Assembly (NCBI GenBank): GCA_903892415.1
Contig: CAITIQ010000394.1
Coordinates: 1-64,000, forward strand
Length of the DNA: 64,000 bases
Reading direction: 5' to 3'
Source: an uncultured delta proteobacterium
Lineage (GTDB): Bacteria > Myxococcota_A > Polyangia > Polyangiales > Polyangiaceae
Below, in pieces: positions 8,612 to 17,349 of the stretch; the first letter of the stretch is position 1; every line of letters begins with the position of its first letter. A program made the position numbers and the translations under genes. Below the pieces are notes generated by a model. The model saw only the letters and a program-made list of their open reading frames with translations. It was not told the origin of the DNA and searched no databases.

Positions 8612-10069
8612 ATGATCAGCCGACGACGTTTTGCCTTGATGGGCGGCGCTGCTGCAGCGGCAATGATGGGCGGCGCCTTTCGACAGCGCACTGCGAAGGC
8701 TGCCCCGCCGCAAGGTCCGGTGCGCTTCCTCGCGGTCCGCACGCCACACGGTGTCGATCGTGATTTCTGGATCCCTCGGCAGAGCAGCGGTGCTGAGCCT
8801 GCCACGCCGGATGAAGCGCTCTCGGGCCTGTCCTTCGAGTACGAGAACTCGATCCTCAACGCGATGATGCCGTGGCGTGATCAGATCACGGTGCTGGATG
8901 GTTTGGATACGCAGTGCACCAAGGAGGCCACGCGCGCCAACCTCTACAACAACCACGGTCACAACGAGCAGGGCACCCTGCTGACGGGCGCCCAAGGTCC
9001 GGCGAACCGCGAGGGCAACTTCGACAATCACCCGTCGCTCGACTTCTACTTGCACGGCCAGCTCGGCGCCCCGGTTCTGCTCACCGCCAGCGTCGAGGGA
9101 GCCGGCACCTGGAAGTGCATGAGCTTCGACTCGGCCGGCATCCCGCGCAACGCCGAGACCAGCCCGAGCGCGCTGTTTCAAGCAGCTTTCCCCGCGGATT
9201 TCGTGCCGCCCGATCCGGGAGATCCGGTGATCGATTACGCCGCCGGCGAGAACCGCATCACGTTGCACGGCCAGGACGCGTTGACCAAACTCGAGGCCCG
9301 GCTCAAGGGCGTCGAGAAGGACAAGATCACCGCTCATCGCGAGGCGATGAAGAAGTTGATCGAGACCGGCACCAACCCGATGGTTGGTTATTGCACGACG
9401 AGCGGCACCGACGTGCCCGACGTGAACGGCACCGTGGGTGACTACTCCAACGTCGAGAACGTGACCCGCGCGCATGCCGCCGTGATCGCCCAGGCCTTCG
9501 CTTGCGGCCGGAGCATGTCCGCCACCTTGCGCATCCTCGACGACTACCCGAACTACTACACCGACGTGCCCGAGGTCCAAGCCTCCGGGGCTGCGGCGCT
9601 TTACGGCTCCAAGTTCCGCTTCCACGAAAACCTCGTGCACGACTACTGGGCCAACGGACCCAACCTCGAGACGTTGCGGCGGGGATATTGTGCAGGCCAG
9701 CGCTGGGCCGCCGGTCATTTCGCTGCGGTGCTCGACGAGCTCTCCAAGGTCACTGATCCTTTCGATCCGACGGGCGGCAGCATGCTCGACAATACGGTCG
9801 TGTTTTGGCACAACGAGTTCGGCCACGACGGTCACGACAACCAGCACACGCGCCATCCGGCGATCATTGCTGGCGGTGGCAACCGCACCTTGCGGCTCGG
9901 CCGCTACCTGCGGCTGCGCAACATCGACAGTCAGGAGCGCGTGCCGCACAACAAGCTGCTGACGAGCCTCTGTCACGCCGTGGGCCTGACCAACATCAAC
10001 TACTTCGGTGACCGCGATCTGGAAGACCGGCCCGAATACCAAGGCCCGCTCGAGCCGTTGATGGTCTAG
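8612..10069 (+). CDS. DUF1552 protein, Tat-exported
   Basis: A 485-residue protein with a twin-arginine signal (SRRRFALMGG at residues 3-12, then an Ala-rich segment and a cleavage site near AKA). The body matches DUF1552, a family with a weak alkaline-phosphatase/sulfatase-like layout: conserved features include FLAVRTPHGVD, NNHGHNEQGTLLTG and WHNEFGHDGHDNQHTRH, giving many His/Asp/Asn residues suited to metal binding. Tat export suggests a cofactor or metal is inserted before transport. The start codon follows an AGGAAGAAG stretch at the end of the preceding gene, so the two are probably co-translated. Confidence 0.88.
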   Translation: MISRRRFALMGGAAAAAMMGGAFRQRTAKAAPPQGPVRFLAVRTPHGVDRDFWIPRQSSGAEPATPDEALSGLSFEYENSILNAMMPWRDQITVLDGLDTQCTKEATRANLYNNHGHNEQGTLLTGAQGPANREGNFDNHPSLDFYLHGQLGAPVLLTASVEGAGTWKCMSFDSAGIPRNAETSPSALFQAAFPADFVPPDPGDPVIDYAAGENRITLHGQDALTKLEARLKGVEKDKITAHREAMKKLIETGTNPMVGYCTTSGTDVPDVNGTVGDYSNVENVTRAHAAVIAQAFACGRSMSATLRILDDYPNYYTDVPEVQASGAAALYGSKFRFHENLVHDYWANGPNLETLRRGYCAGQRWAAGHFAAVLDELSKVTDPFDPTGGSMLDNTVVFWHNEFGHDGHDNQHTRHPAIIAGGGNRTLRLGRYLRLRNIDSQERVPHNKLLTSLCHAVGLTNINYFGDRDLEDRPEYQGPLEPLMV

Positions 10070-10123
10070 TCGCGGTCTAGTCGGTCAGCCGGCCTGGTTC
10101 CGAGGCGCCCGTCCCATGTCTTC

Positions 10124-10158
10124 TCGACGCTGGGAAACCACCTTGCTACGAGGCTCGT
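10124..10158 (+). promoter_or_regulatory. Putative leaderless promoter of ileS
   Basis: -35 TCGACG (10124-10129), a 17-bp spacer, then an extended -10, TGC TACGAG (10144-10152), followed by exactly 6 nt to ATG 10159. The predicted start point is the A of the start codon, and no Shine-Dalgarno is present. Confidence 0.5.
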
Positions 10159-13100
10159 ATGGCATCCGATCCCAAGGGACCTTTTTCGACTGTTCGGCCT
10201 GATCTCGATTTTCCGCGAGACGAGGCGGCGATTCTCGCCTTCTGGAAGCAGAACCGGATTTTCGAGAAGAGCCTCAGCAGTGAGACCCGCTCCACCGGCC
10301 CGAGCAAAGGCACCTTCGTCTTCTACGAAGGGCCGCCCACGGCCAACGGCATGCCGCACAATGGGCACGTGCTCACGCGCGCGGTGAAGGACGTCTTTCC
10401 GCGTTTCAAGACGATGCAAGGCTATGACGTCCCGCGCAAAGCCGGCTGGGACACCCACGGCCTACCGGTCGAGGTGGAGGTCGAGAAGGAGCTGAAGATC
10501 CACGGCAAGGCCGACATCCAGAAATACGGTGTCGAGCCGTTCACCCACCGCTGCATCGAGAGCGTCTTTCGCTACACCGAGGCCTGGGAGAAGCTGACCG
10601 ACAAGATCGGCTTCTGGGTCGACCTGGAGGATGCCTACGTCACCTTCCACAAGAGCTACGTCGAGAGCGTGTGGTGGGCGCTATCGGAGCTGTTCAAGAA
10701 GGGCCTTTTGTATCAAGGCCACAAGGTCGTTTGGTGGTGGGCTCAAGGTGGAACCGCGCTCTCTTCCGCTGAGGTCGGTCTTGGCTACAAGACGGTGGAC
10801 GACCCGTCGGTGTACGTCAGCTTCCCGCTGGTGGATGAGCCGAACGCGGCGCTCTTGGTGTGGACGACGACGCCTTGGACGCTGCCTTCCAACATGTACG
10901 CGGCCGTTCATCCGGACTTCAGCTACGCGTACGTAAGCGGCTTCGGAGACAAGCTGTTGGTCGTCGCCAAAGATCTCGTCCCGGCGATCGCCAAGAAGCT
11001 CGGCGTCGAGCTCACGGTCGAACGAGAGGTGAAAGGCAGCGAACTCGCGGGCAAGAAGTACACGCCGCCGTTCGATATCTATGCCGCGGACGGGGCAGCG
11101 CACGCCGAGACCTTCTCGGTGATCCCCGCCAACTTCGTGGTGATGGACGCCTCCGGCATCGTGCATATCGCGCCGGCGTTCGGCGAGGACGACAACGCGG
11201 CTCACCGCAAGCTGCTCGAGAAGAACCGCGAACTGCCGCTGTTCTGCGCGATCGGGCCGGACGGTAAGTTCACCGAGGTCCTACCGCGCTATCAAGGTCG
11301 CTGGGTCAAAGACTGCGACAAGGAGCTGATCGCCGAGCTCAAGGAGCGCGGCCTGATGGTCTTTGCCGAGACCTACAGGCACGAATACCCGTTCTGTTGG
11401 CGCAGTGACGCCGACCCGTTGATCCAGTTCGCTCGCCCGGCTTGGTACATCCGCACCACGCAGGAGATCAGCCGCGCCATCGACAACAACCAGCAGATCC
11501 AGTGGCTACCCGACCACATCAAGGGCGGCCGCTTCGGTGACTTCTTGCGCAACAACGTGGACTGGGCGCTATCGCGCGAGCGCTTCTGGGGCACGCCGCT
11601 CAACATCTGGGTGAACGACGTGACCGGCAAGCTCGCCGCGCCGGCCAGCGTCGAGGAGATCCTGGCCAAGAACCCCGAGGCCTTTCTAGCGTTCGAGCAG
11701 GCGCGCGCCAAAGATCCGTCGCTTTCGCCTCACTTGATGGTGCACAAGCCGTGGGTCGACAACGTCACCTTCACAGAGCCCGGGGAAGAGGGCGTTTACC
11801 GCCGCGTGCCCGACGTGATCGACTGCTGGTTCGATTCGGGGTGCATGCCCTTCGCTCAATGGGGCTACCCGCACAAGGAAGGCTCCAAGGCTCAGTTCGA
11901 ACGAGCGTTCCCGGCCAACTTCATCAGTGAAGCGATCGATCAGACGCGTGGCTGGTTCTATTCGCTGCTGATGATCTCCACGCTGGTGTTCGACAAAGCG
12001 CCGCTACCGCACCCGTACCAAACCTGCGTCGTGCTCGGGCACGTCTGCGACAAGGAGGGAAAGAAGGAGTCCAAGTCGAAGGGCAACTACACCCCGCCCG
12101 ACATCATCCTCGAGCGTGTGCGCATGGACTTTGCGGCCTTCGATGCGGCCGGCAAGGGACTCACGTTGGCCAAAGGCGAAGCGGTAATCGCGCGTGAGGA
12201 CTACGAAGGTCTCGATCTGACCGGGGAGTCGGCCAGCGTGCTCGTGTACCTGAAGGAGGGAGAGGCGCTCAAACTCAAGCTGCGCCCCGCGACGAACAAG
12301 GAGAAGCTGCCGCGGCGCGTGGTCGGTCTTCACGCCGAAGACATCGCCTCGCTGGGAGTTACGCCCTCGCCAACCGCGCTCGAAACCAAGCCGAGCGACG
12401 TGCCGTTCCTCCCGCTCGGGCAACGCGTCTTGGTGGAAGATCCTTCGGCCAGCGCGCCCGGCGCCGACGCCTTCCGTTGGTTCTTCTACGCCGCCAGCCC
12501 CTCATGGACCAACACCCGTCATTCGCTCACCAACGTGCGACTCGAGCAGAAGGAATTTCTGGTCAAGCTGCGCAACGTCTATTCGTTCTTCACCATCTAC
12601 GCGAACATCGACGGCTTCGATCCGGCGCGTGAAAACCCGAACGCTACGGTGGCGAACCTCGTCTCCGGGGCGCCTCAATATCGCGCCGTTGCAGAGCGCA
12701 GCGAGCTCGACCGCTGGATGATGAGCGAGCTTTGCGCAACGGTGGAGAAGGTGACGGCCGCGCTCGAAGGGTACCTGCTCTACGACGCGGCGCGCGCGCT
12801 CGTAGACCTAGCCGAAGGGGTCTCCAACTGGTTCGTCCGTCGCAGTCGGGCGCGCTTCTGGTCCAAGGGCCGCTTCTTCGACGTGACCGAGGCTGCTTCG
12901 CAGGACAAGGCCGACGCCTACTTCACGCTTTACGAAGTGCTAGTCACGCTCAGCGGCTTGATGGCGCCCTTCACGCCGTTCTTCGCCGAGGAGCTTTGGC
13001 AGAACTTGGTGCGTGGTCCCTTCGGTGCGCGCATGCCGGAGAGCGTGCACTTGGCGAGCTTCCCGAAGGCTGTAACTGAATGGGCGCTCCCTGAACTGTC

Positions 13101-13854
13101 GCGCGACATGTTCGCTGTGCGCGAGCTCGTCAGCCTCGGTCGCGAGGTGCGCACGACAGTCAAGATGCGGGTACGACAACCGCTGTCGCGAGCCGACGTG
13201 GTGGTGGGTGATCCGCAACTGTCGCAGCGGCTTCGTCACTTCACCGGTCTGATCGCCGAGGAGCTGAACGTGCATGAGGTGCGCGTGCTTGCTCCGGGTG
13301 AGGAAGCAGGCTTCGTGAAGTACACACTGAAGCCCAACTTCAAGACGCTGGGGCCGCGGCTCGGTAAGAAGGTCCAGGCCTGCAAAGCTGCGCTCGCCAA
13401 AGCCGACGCTGGTGCGCTTCGCACCGAGCTGTCAAAGAACGGCAGCGTGTCGCTGGAGGTGGAGGGCGAGCCGCTCGCGCTCGGCCCCGAGGAGATCGAA
13501 GTGGCGGTGGATGCAGCCGAGGGCTACGCCGCGGCCGGGAACAAGGTCGGCGTCTTGGTGCTCGCGCTCGAGCTGACCGACGCGCTGCGCGAGGAGGGCC
13601 TGGCTCGCGAGATCGTCGCGCGCTTGCAACAGACCCGCAAAGACGTTGGCCTCTCCTTCACCGACAAGGCGATCGTGCGGCTCGATGGCGACGCCGCGGT
13701 AATCAGCGTCGCGGAGAAGCAGCAGGAGCTTCTGTGCCGTGAAGCGATGATCGCCAGCCTGACCATCGGTGCTGCGCCTGAGGGCGCGCAGGCGAAGGAA
13801 TATGCGATCGACGGCGCGGTGCTTCGTGTTTGGCTAGAGGCCGAGAAGGCTTGA
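10159..13854 (+). CDS. ileS: Isoleucine--tRNA ligase, long form with insertion
   Basis: Charges tRNA-Ile with isoleucine in the cytosol. The 1231-residue class I synthetase shows the HxGH signature as PHNGH (residues 66-70), the WDTHGLPVE element, the editing (CP1) region, and the second signature as KESKSKGN (636-643), where Glu replaces the usual Met of KMSKS. After it, where families normally need about 20 residues to reach YGADALR, there are about 115 extra residues (roughly 653-767, including an AREDYEGLDL motif) before GADAFRWFFYAASP. The anticodon-binding and C-terminal parts follow (FTPFFAEELWQNLV near 950). Overall it resembles the eukaryote-like IleRS2 group, often less sensitive to mupirocin, which is not testable here. 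Confidence 0.95.
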   Translation: MASDPKGPFSTVRPDLDFPRDEAAILAFWKQNRIFEKSLSSETRSTGPSKGTFVFYEGPPTANGMPHNGHVLTRAVKDVFPRFKTMQGYDVPRKAGWDTHGLPVEVEVEKELKIHGKADIQKYGVEPFTHRCIESVFRYTEAWEKLTDKIGFWVDLEDAYVTFHKSYVESVWWALSELFKKGLLYQGHKVVWWWAQGGTALSSAEVGLGYKTVDDPSVYVSFPLVDEPNAALLVWTTTPWTLPSNMYAAVHPDFSYAYVSGFGDKLLVVAKDLVPAIAKKLGVELTVEREVKGSELAGKKYTPPFDIYAADGAAHAETFSVIPANFVVMDASGIVHIAPAFGEDDNAAHRKLLEKNRELPLFCAIGPDGKFTEVLPRYQGRWVKDCDKELIAELKERGLMVFAETYRHEYPFCWRSDADPLIQFARPAWYIRTTQEISRAIDNNQQIQWLPDHIKGGRFGDFLRNNVDWALSRERFWGTPLNIWVNDVTGKLAAPASVEEILAKNPEAFLAFEQARAKDPSLSPHLMVHKPWVDNVTFTEPGEEGVYRRVPDVIDCWFDSGCMPFAQWGYPHKEGSKAQFERAFPANFISEAIDQTRGWFYSLLMISTLVFDKAPLPHPYQTCVVLGHVCDKEGKKESKSKGNYTPPDIILERVRMDFAAFDAAGKGLTLAKGEAVIAREDYEGLDLTGESASVLVYLKEGEALKLKLRPATNKEKLPRRVVGLHAEDIASLGVTPSPTALETKPSDVPFLPLGQRVLVEDPSASAPGADAFRWFFYAASPSWTNTRHSLTNVRLEQKEFLVKLRNVYSFFTIYANIDGFDPARENPNATVANLVSGAPQYRAVAERSELDRWMMSELCATVEKVTAALEGYLLYDAARALVDLAEGVSNWFVRRSRARFWSKGRFFDVTEAASQDKADAYFTLYEVLVTLSGLMAPFTPFFAEELWQNLVRGPFGARMPESVHLASFPKAVTEWALPELSRDMFAVRELVSLGREVRTTVKMRVRQPLSRADVVVGDPQLSQRLRHFTGLIAEELNVHEVRVLAPGEEAGFVKYTLKPNFKTLGPRLGKKVQACKAALAKADAGALRTELSKNGSVSLEVEGEPLALGPEEIEVAVDAAEGYAAAGNKVGVLVLALELTDALREEGLAREIVARLQQTRKDVGLSFTDKAIVRLDGDAAVISVAEKQQELLCREAMIASLTIGAAPEGAQAKEYAIDGAVLRVWLEAEKA

Positions 13855-13878
13855 GCGCGCGTCGGGGTGGTGATCCGA

Positions 13879-14694
13879 TCAGCGGCAACAAACGCTGATC
13901 GGGTCTACACCTGCGACCGAGCCAGAGGCTGGGATTGCCTCCGGGGCGCTGCAGGTAGCGGGCTGCCAAGAAACCTCCACTGCGTCGAAGCCCACCAAAC
14001 AACCGCCTTCCTGAATCATGAACCCTCGGTTCGTGCAATCGGGATTGGTGACGCTAGCGATGAGCTCGCACGGTTGAACGGAACAACTGCATTCACCACA
14101 GCTGCGTGTATCCGCCAGCGCAAGCACGCCGCTTGCCCCCCGATTGGGGAAACCAGTTGGGCAAGGAGCCGACTCTTGGGTGGCGTAGATGCATTCACCT
14201 AGCGGTGAGGAACACACACTGACGGTCTCTCTAGTGACCTCGCTCGGAATGCCTTCGGCGCTGCAGGCAGCGTTCTGGATCTCCACCCTGACCGACTGTG
14301 CGTCAGCGACACTCACGCACTGCCCCATGCGTGTAACAGGGACGTTGGCGATCTGGTTCTCACACGCAGTCGAGTACTTCGCCACATAGGGCTGACATTC
14401 CCCCACGGTACAAGCGCATGAGCAGGTGTTCTCGCTGACGAAGCTTGTGATCACTTCGAGCGCGTCTGCTTCAACGTCGCAACCGTCACCGACCAGCACC
14501 GGACCGATCCACCCGGCTGGAACCACGAAGCTATCGCCTCCGCCTTCAGCCCCCGAGCCAGCCGCCCCGACGCTCGTGCTCGTAGTTGCGCCTGCTTGCC
14601 CGCCGCCAGCGCTCGCAGTCTCATCGTACTGCAGCCCAACGCAAGCGAAGCTGAGCATGGTGCTGGCGAGAAGAGCTGCGAGGCGTGGGCTCAT
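13879..14694 (-). CDS. Cys-rich secreted lipoprotein
   Basis: A 271-residue lipoprotein: signal peptide with lipobox LSFACVG, a Gly/Ala/Ser linker to about residue 55, then a Cys-rich domain with many Cys pairs (CSCACTVGEC, CGECSCSVQPC, ISVCCR at the C-terminus). Likely outer-membrane or cell-surface, with disulfides. It lies 7 nt downstream of another Cys-rich lipoprotein gene, so the two probably form an operon. Its family and function are unknown. Confidence 0.75.
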   Translation of the reverse strand: MSPRLAALLASTMLSFACVGLQYDETASAGGGQAGATTSTSVGAAGSGAEGGGDSFVVPAGWIGPVLVGDGCDVEADALEVITSFVSENTCSCACTVGECQPYVAKYSTACENQIANVPVTRMGQCVSVADAQSVRVEIQNAACSAEGIPSEVTRETVSVCSSPLGECIYATQESAPCPTGFPNRGASGVLALADTRSCGECSCSVQPCELIASVTNPDCTNRGFMIQEGGCLVGFDAVEVSWQPATCSAPEAIPASGSVAGVDPISVCCR

Positions 14695-14701
14695 TAGGCG
14701 C

Positions 14702-15103
14702 TCAGTTCACCTTGCAGTAGGACGGGTTCATGTTGTTGCAGCCCGCGCCGTTGTTCGGGCAGTCGGCTGGGTCGGCAGGGCAGGGGATCGAGCACTTGGG
14801 CCCCATGCCGAAGGCCACGCACTCGCCTGGCGTGCCAGCGACGTCGCAACAGGTATCGGCGGCTGCATCGCAGCTGGCGGCGAAGTCGAGGCAGGCTGCG
14901 GCGCCGCCGCCACCGTCGGTCGTGGCACCGCCGCCGCCGTCAGTCGTTGAACCGCCGCCGCCGCTGCTTGGCCCGCCGCCATCGGTGGTCGCACCGCCGC
15001 CGCCGGAGTTCTCTCCGCCGTTACCCGAGCTGCCGCTGTCTCCGCAAGCAACTGTGACGAGCAATCCAAGAGCTACGATTCGAAGGCCTTCAAGGTGACT
15101 CAT
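14702..15103 (-). CDS. Small Cys-rich lipoprotein with TTDGGGG repeats
   Basis: A 133-residue lipoprotein with lipobox VTVACGDS, a low-complexity linker built of TTDGGGG-type repeats, and a compact C-terminal module with about ten Cys (CDAAADTCCDVAGTPGEC then CSIPCPADPADC). ATG 15103 is preceded by TAGGAGA with good spacing; the longer frame to 15235 overlaps the divergent gene and was not used. Probably a surface protein; the linker type is common in myxobacterial lipoproteins. First gene of the two-gene operon with the neighbour ending at 13879. Confidence 0.75.
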   Translation of the reverse strand: MSHLEGLRIVALGLLVTVACGDSGSSGNGGENSGGGGATTDGGGPSSGGGGSTTDGGGGATTDGGGGAAACLDFAASCDAAADTCCDVAGTPGECVAFGMGPKCSIPCPADPADCPNNGAGCNNMNPSYCKVN

Positions 15104-15158
15104 TCGTGTTCTCCTACGTCCTTTGGGAGAGCCTATCCGAAGGGGATTCGTCAGCGAA

Positions 15159-16514
15159 ATGAATGCGTCGTGGGTTTGGTGCGTGGCGGTGCTCGCCGTT
15201 GGTTGCGGAGGTTCCAGCGTTTCATCCGACTCCACTGGGGCTCTGGAGGTGGTTTTGCCCAGCCGGTCGGCTGCGCCATCGCCAAAATCTCGCCAACAAA
15301 TCCTTGCAGAGTCAGCGTGTGCGCAGCTCTCGCCATGCAGCCTGGTCGGGGAGCGGGGAAGTTATCTGGACCAGGGCCAGGAACATGTCGTCGTTCTCTT
15401 GGCCCGAGGTACCGAGAACTTTTCGGGGGCCCCCGTCCACCCGATCGAGCCCGCCCATAGCTATGTGGACGGCACCGACCTTTTCGATAGGAACTTTTCG
15501 GGCTGCGCCCGGTTCGAAGCCTGGTTGCTCGCGCTCGAGCCGAGCGAGGCCAAGCGAGAGCGGTTGATTGCATCGGTCTGCAACGATGGTCACGGCGCCG
15601 CCGGCATCGGCGAATCAAGCCTCACCGTACGTGGCCGTGAGGTCACGTTGAGCGAGCAGGGGGGCTCTAATTGGCGCTGGTCCAACAGCGTTACCGCGCT
15701 ACTGCCCGACACCTTGACCGTCGTATCGAGCGAAGCGCATTGGGTGTTTGGAGAGAACTCCGACCAACGGCTGTGGAACTTCCAAACCCGCATAGGTACA
15801 AGGTCGTGGGCCGCGCCCCGTTGTGGCGGCAGCTCGGAGGAGCTGGCGAGTTTCGACTCTGCGGTGATCCCGGTTTTGGAGTTGCCACCCGCCTTCCATA
15901 AGACTGCGTGGTCCTCGGTCGAGCTCGAGGCTTGCGCCACTCGCATCGATGGGCTGAAAAGCGGCTTCGCACTCGGTGGAGCGGCGCCGACTCCGAGCGC
16001 TGCGCTCGTGGTGGTCGGCGACGGTGACTCGCTATTCGTCGAGATCGAGGATGACGAGTGGGAGCTGGGCAGCGGCCCGCACGACCGCCTCGAGCTGTGG
16101 ACCGCCCCCAAGGCGCAAAGCTACTTCGACCAATGTTTGCCGCCGGCGAGCGCTCCGGAAGGCTTCGAGATTCAGCTCACGCAGGCGCCGCTGCGTCGGC
16201 TCGGCAAGGCTTCGGGTGGAGCTACGCCGGCGTTGCGCTGGTCGAAGGATCCCGCACATCCGAGGCGTATCGCGATCGACTTCAGCAAGCTTCCACCGGC
16301 CTTCACGCTGGTCTACCGCGACGTCGATCGCGCGGGGCCCGCGCGCGATATTGCCACCAGCCGTTTCGATCCGCTCGAGGCCGCTTCCCTCGGCGCACCC
16401 AGCCGGCCCTCGCCTGAGGTGCTTAGCTGCACGGTGAATCAAGGTAAACTCGAGCGTCTTCCGGTGAGCGTCCCAGTGGACCAGCCGCTGCTCAGCGCCG
16501 GCCTTGTGCAGTGA
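15159..16514 (+). CDS. Secreted lipoprotein of unknown function
   Basis: About 451 residues beginning at ATG 15159 with a lipoprotein signal (VLAVGCGG). The rest is a soluble, mixed alpha/beta protein with scattered Cys and no recognised motif. A TTG start at 15123 would add 12 residues before the signal and is less likely. It is divergent from the small Cys-rich lipoprotein; the shared 55-bp region must hold both promoters. It converges with the CBM9-like gene (4-nt gap). Confidence 0.65.
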   Translation: MNASWVWCVAVLAVGCGGSSVSSDSTGALEVVLPSRSAAPSPKSRQQILAESACAQLSPCSLVGERGSYLDQGQEHVVVLLARGTENFSGAPVHPIEPAHSYVDGTDLFDRNFSGCARFEAWLLALEPSEAKRERLIASVCNDGHGAAGIGESSLTVRGREVTLSEQGGSNWRWSNSVTALLPDTLTVVSSEAHWVFGENSDQRLWNFQTRIGTRSWAAPRCGGSSEELASFDSAVIPVLELPPAFHKTAWSSVELEACATRIDGLKSGFALGGAAPTPSAALVVVGDGDSLFVEIEDDEWELGSGPHDRLELWTAPKAQSYFDQCLPPASAPEGFEIQLTQAPLRRLGKASGGATPALRWSKDPAHPRRIAIDFSKLPPAFTLVYRDVDRAGPARDIATSRFDPLEAASLGAPSRPSPEVLSCTVNQGKLERLPVSVPVDQPLLSAGLVQ

Positions 16515-16518
16515 GCGG

Positions 16519-17325
16519 CTAGTCCACGAAGGTGACGCGGCCAAAGCGCGCGGCCTTGTGAAAGTTGCCTTGGCCCAAGATAGGCGACCACGCAACGCCG
16601 CCGTTGTTCTCCATCGCGTAGAGGTTCATTCGCCAACTTTCGCCGCTCTGCGGCCGCGCGGCCTGCGGCGTGAAGCTGGCCCACGGCACGCGTAACTCGA
16701 CGGTGTAGCCACGGTCGACGTCGCTCGGATCGTCGAGCGTACCGTCGAGCACGACGGCGCTCTGACGCTGACTCGACCAAGCCTCGTGACCGAACGGTCC
16801 ATCGGGCCCACCGCGCGGCCGATTGTAGTCGTCGAAACGCGAGTCGAAGGCGAGGTTCTGCGGACTGATCTGCAGCTCGAAGTAGTCGCGGTTATCGCCG
16901 TCTCCCAGCGGGTCGATCATCAGCTCGACCGTGTCTCGCTCCCAAAGGTGCGGGTCGACGGCGTTGTCCGGAAAGCCGCCGCGAAGATCGGGGTCGCGCA
17001 CCTCGAAGGCGACGTACAGGAAGCTGTCGCTCCACAAAAGCCGAGCCGAGCCGCCGAGCGGATGCTTCGGATCGAACAGGCCGCTGCGAACCGCGACAAA
17101 CGGCCCGAGCAGAGGTGCCGAGCGCCACTCGGGCTCGCTGAGCTCGCCATCGATCAGCAGCTCGCTGGAGATCCGGTGAACGGTGGCGGTCTTGATTTCC
17201 TCCGGGTTTGGCGTTTGCGCGCTGGCCGAGCTTTCCGAGCCGTGCGTCCGCTGGGAGCAGGCGGCGAGCAGCAGGAACAGCGCGCCCGTGCGCTTGCCAT
17301 TACAAGAACGGCTGCTCGCCGACAC
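16519..17325 (-). CDS. CBM9/DOMON-like secreted lipoprotein
   Basis: A 268-residue lipoprotein with lipobox LLLAACSQ and a C-terminal beta-sandwich of the carbohydrate-binding family 9-like type: IDGELSEPEWRSAPLLGPF near 55-75, ARLLWSDSFLYVAFEVRDPDL, WERDTVELMIDP, DYFELQISPQN and GYTVELRVPWASF. This fold binds sugars or cytochrome-like ligands at the surface. The open frame extends to 17514, but GTG 17325 gives a sensible signal peptide and sits 5 nt after a TAGCAC -10-like element. The start region overlaps the promoter of the divergent desaturase. Confidence 0.75.
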   Translation of the reverse strand: MSASSRSCNGKRTGALFLLLAACSQRTHGSESSASAQTPNPEEIKTATVHRISSELLIDGELSEPEWRSAPLLGPFVAVRSGLFDPKHPLGGSARLLWSDSFLYVAFEVRDPDLRGGFPDNAVDPHLWERDTVELMIDPLGDGDNRDYFELQISPQNLAFDSRFDDYNRPRGGPDGPFGHEAWSSQRQSAVVLDGTLDDPSDVDRGYTVELRVPWASFTPQAARPQSGESWRMNLYAMENNGGVAWSPILGQGNFHKAARFGRVTFVD

Positions 17326-17331
17326 ATTAAG

Positions 17332-17340
17332 TGCTACGAC
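17332..17340 (+). promoter_or_regulatory. Extended -10 element before the desaturase
   Basis: TGC TACGAC (17332-17340) precedes GTG 17350 by 9 nt. On the opposite strand TAGCAC (17336-17331) precedes GTG 17325 by 5 nt, so the two divergent genes appear to use overlapping -10 elements. No good -35 was seen for either. Confidence 0.35.
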
Positions 17341-17349
17341 GCCGCGGCT

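Noticed and set aside
8519..10042. 507-codon minus-strand ORF over the DUF1552 gene
   Set aside because: It is a GC-rich antisense shadow with biased composition; the plus-strand frame has the Tat signal and family motifs.
16786..17349. Long upstream extension of the desaturase frame
   Set aside because: This part is antisense to the CBM9-like gene and has no protein-like features; the desaturase begins near 17350.
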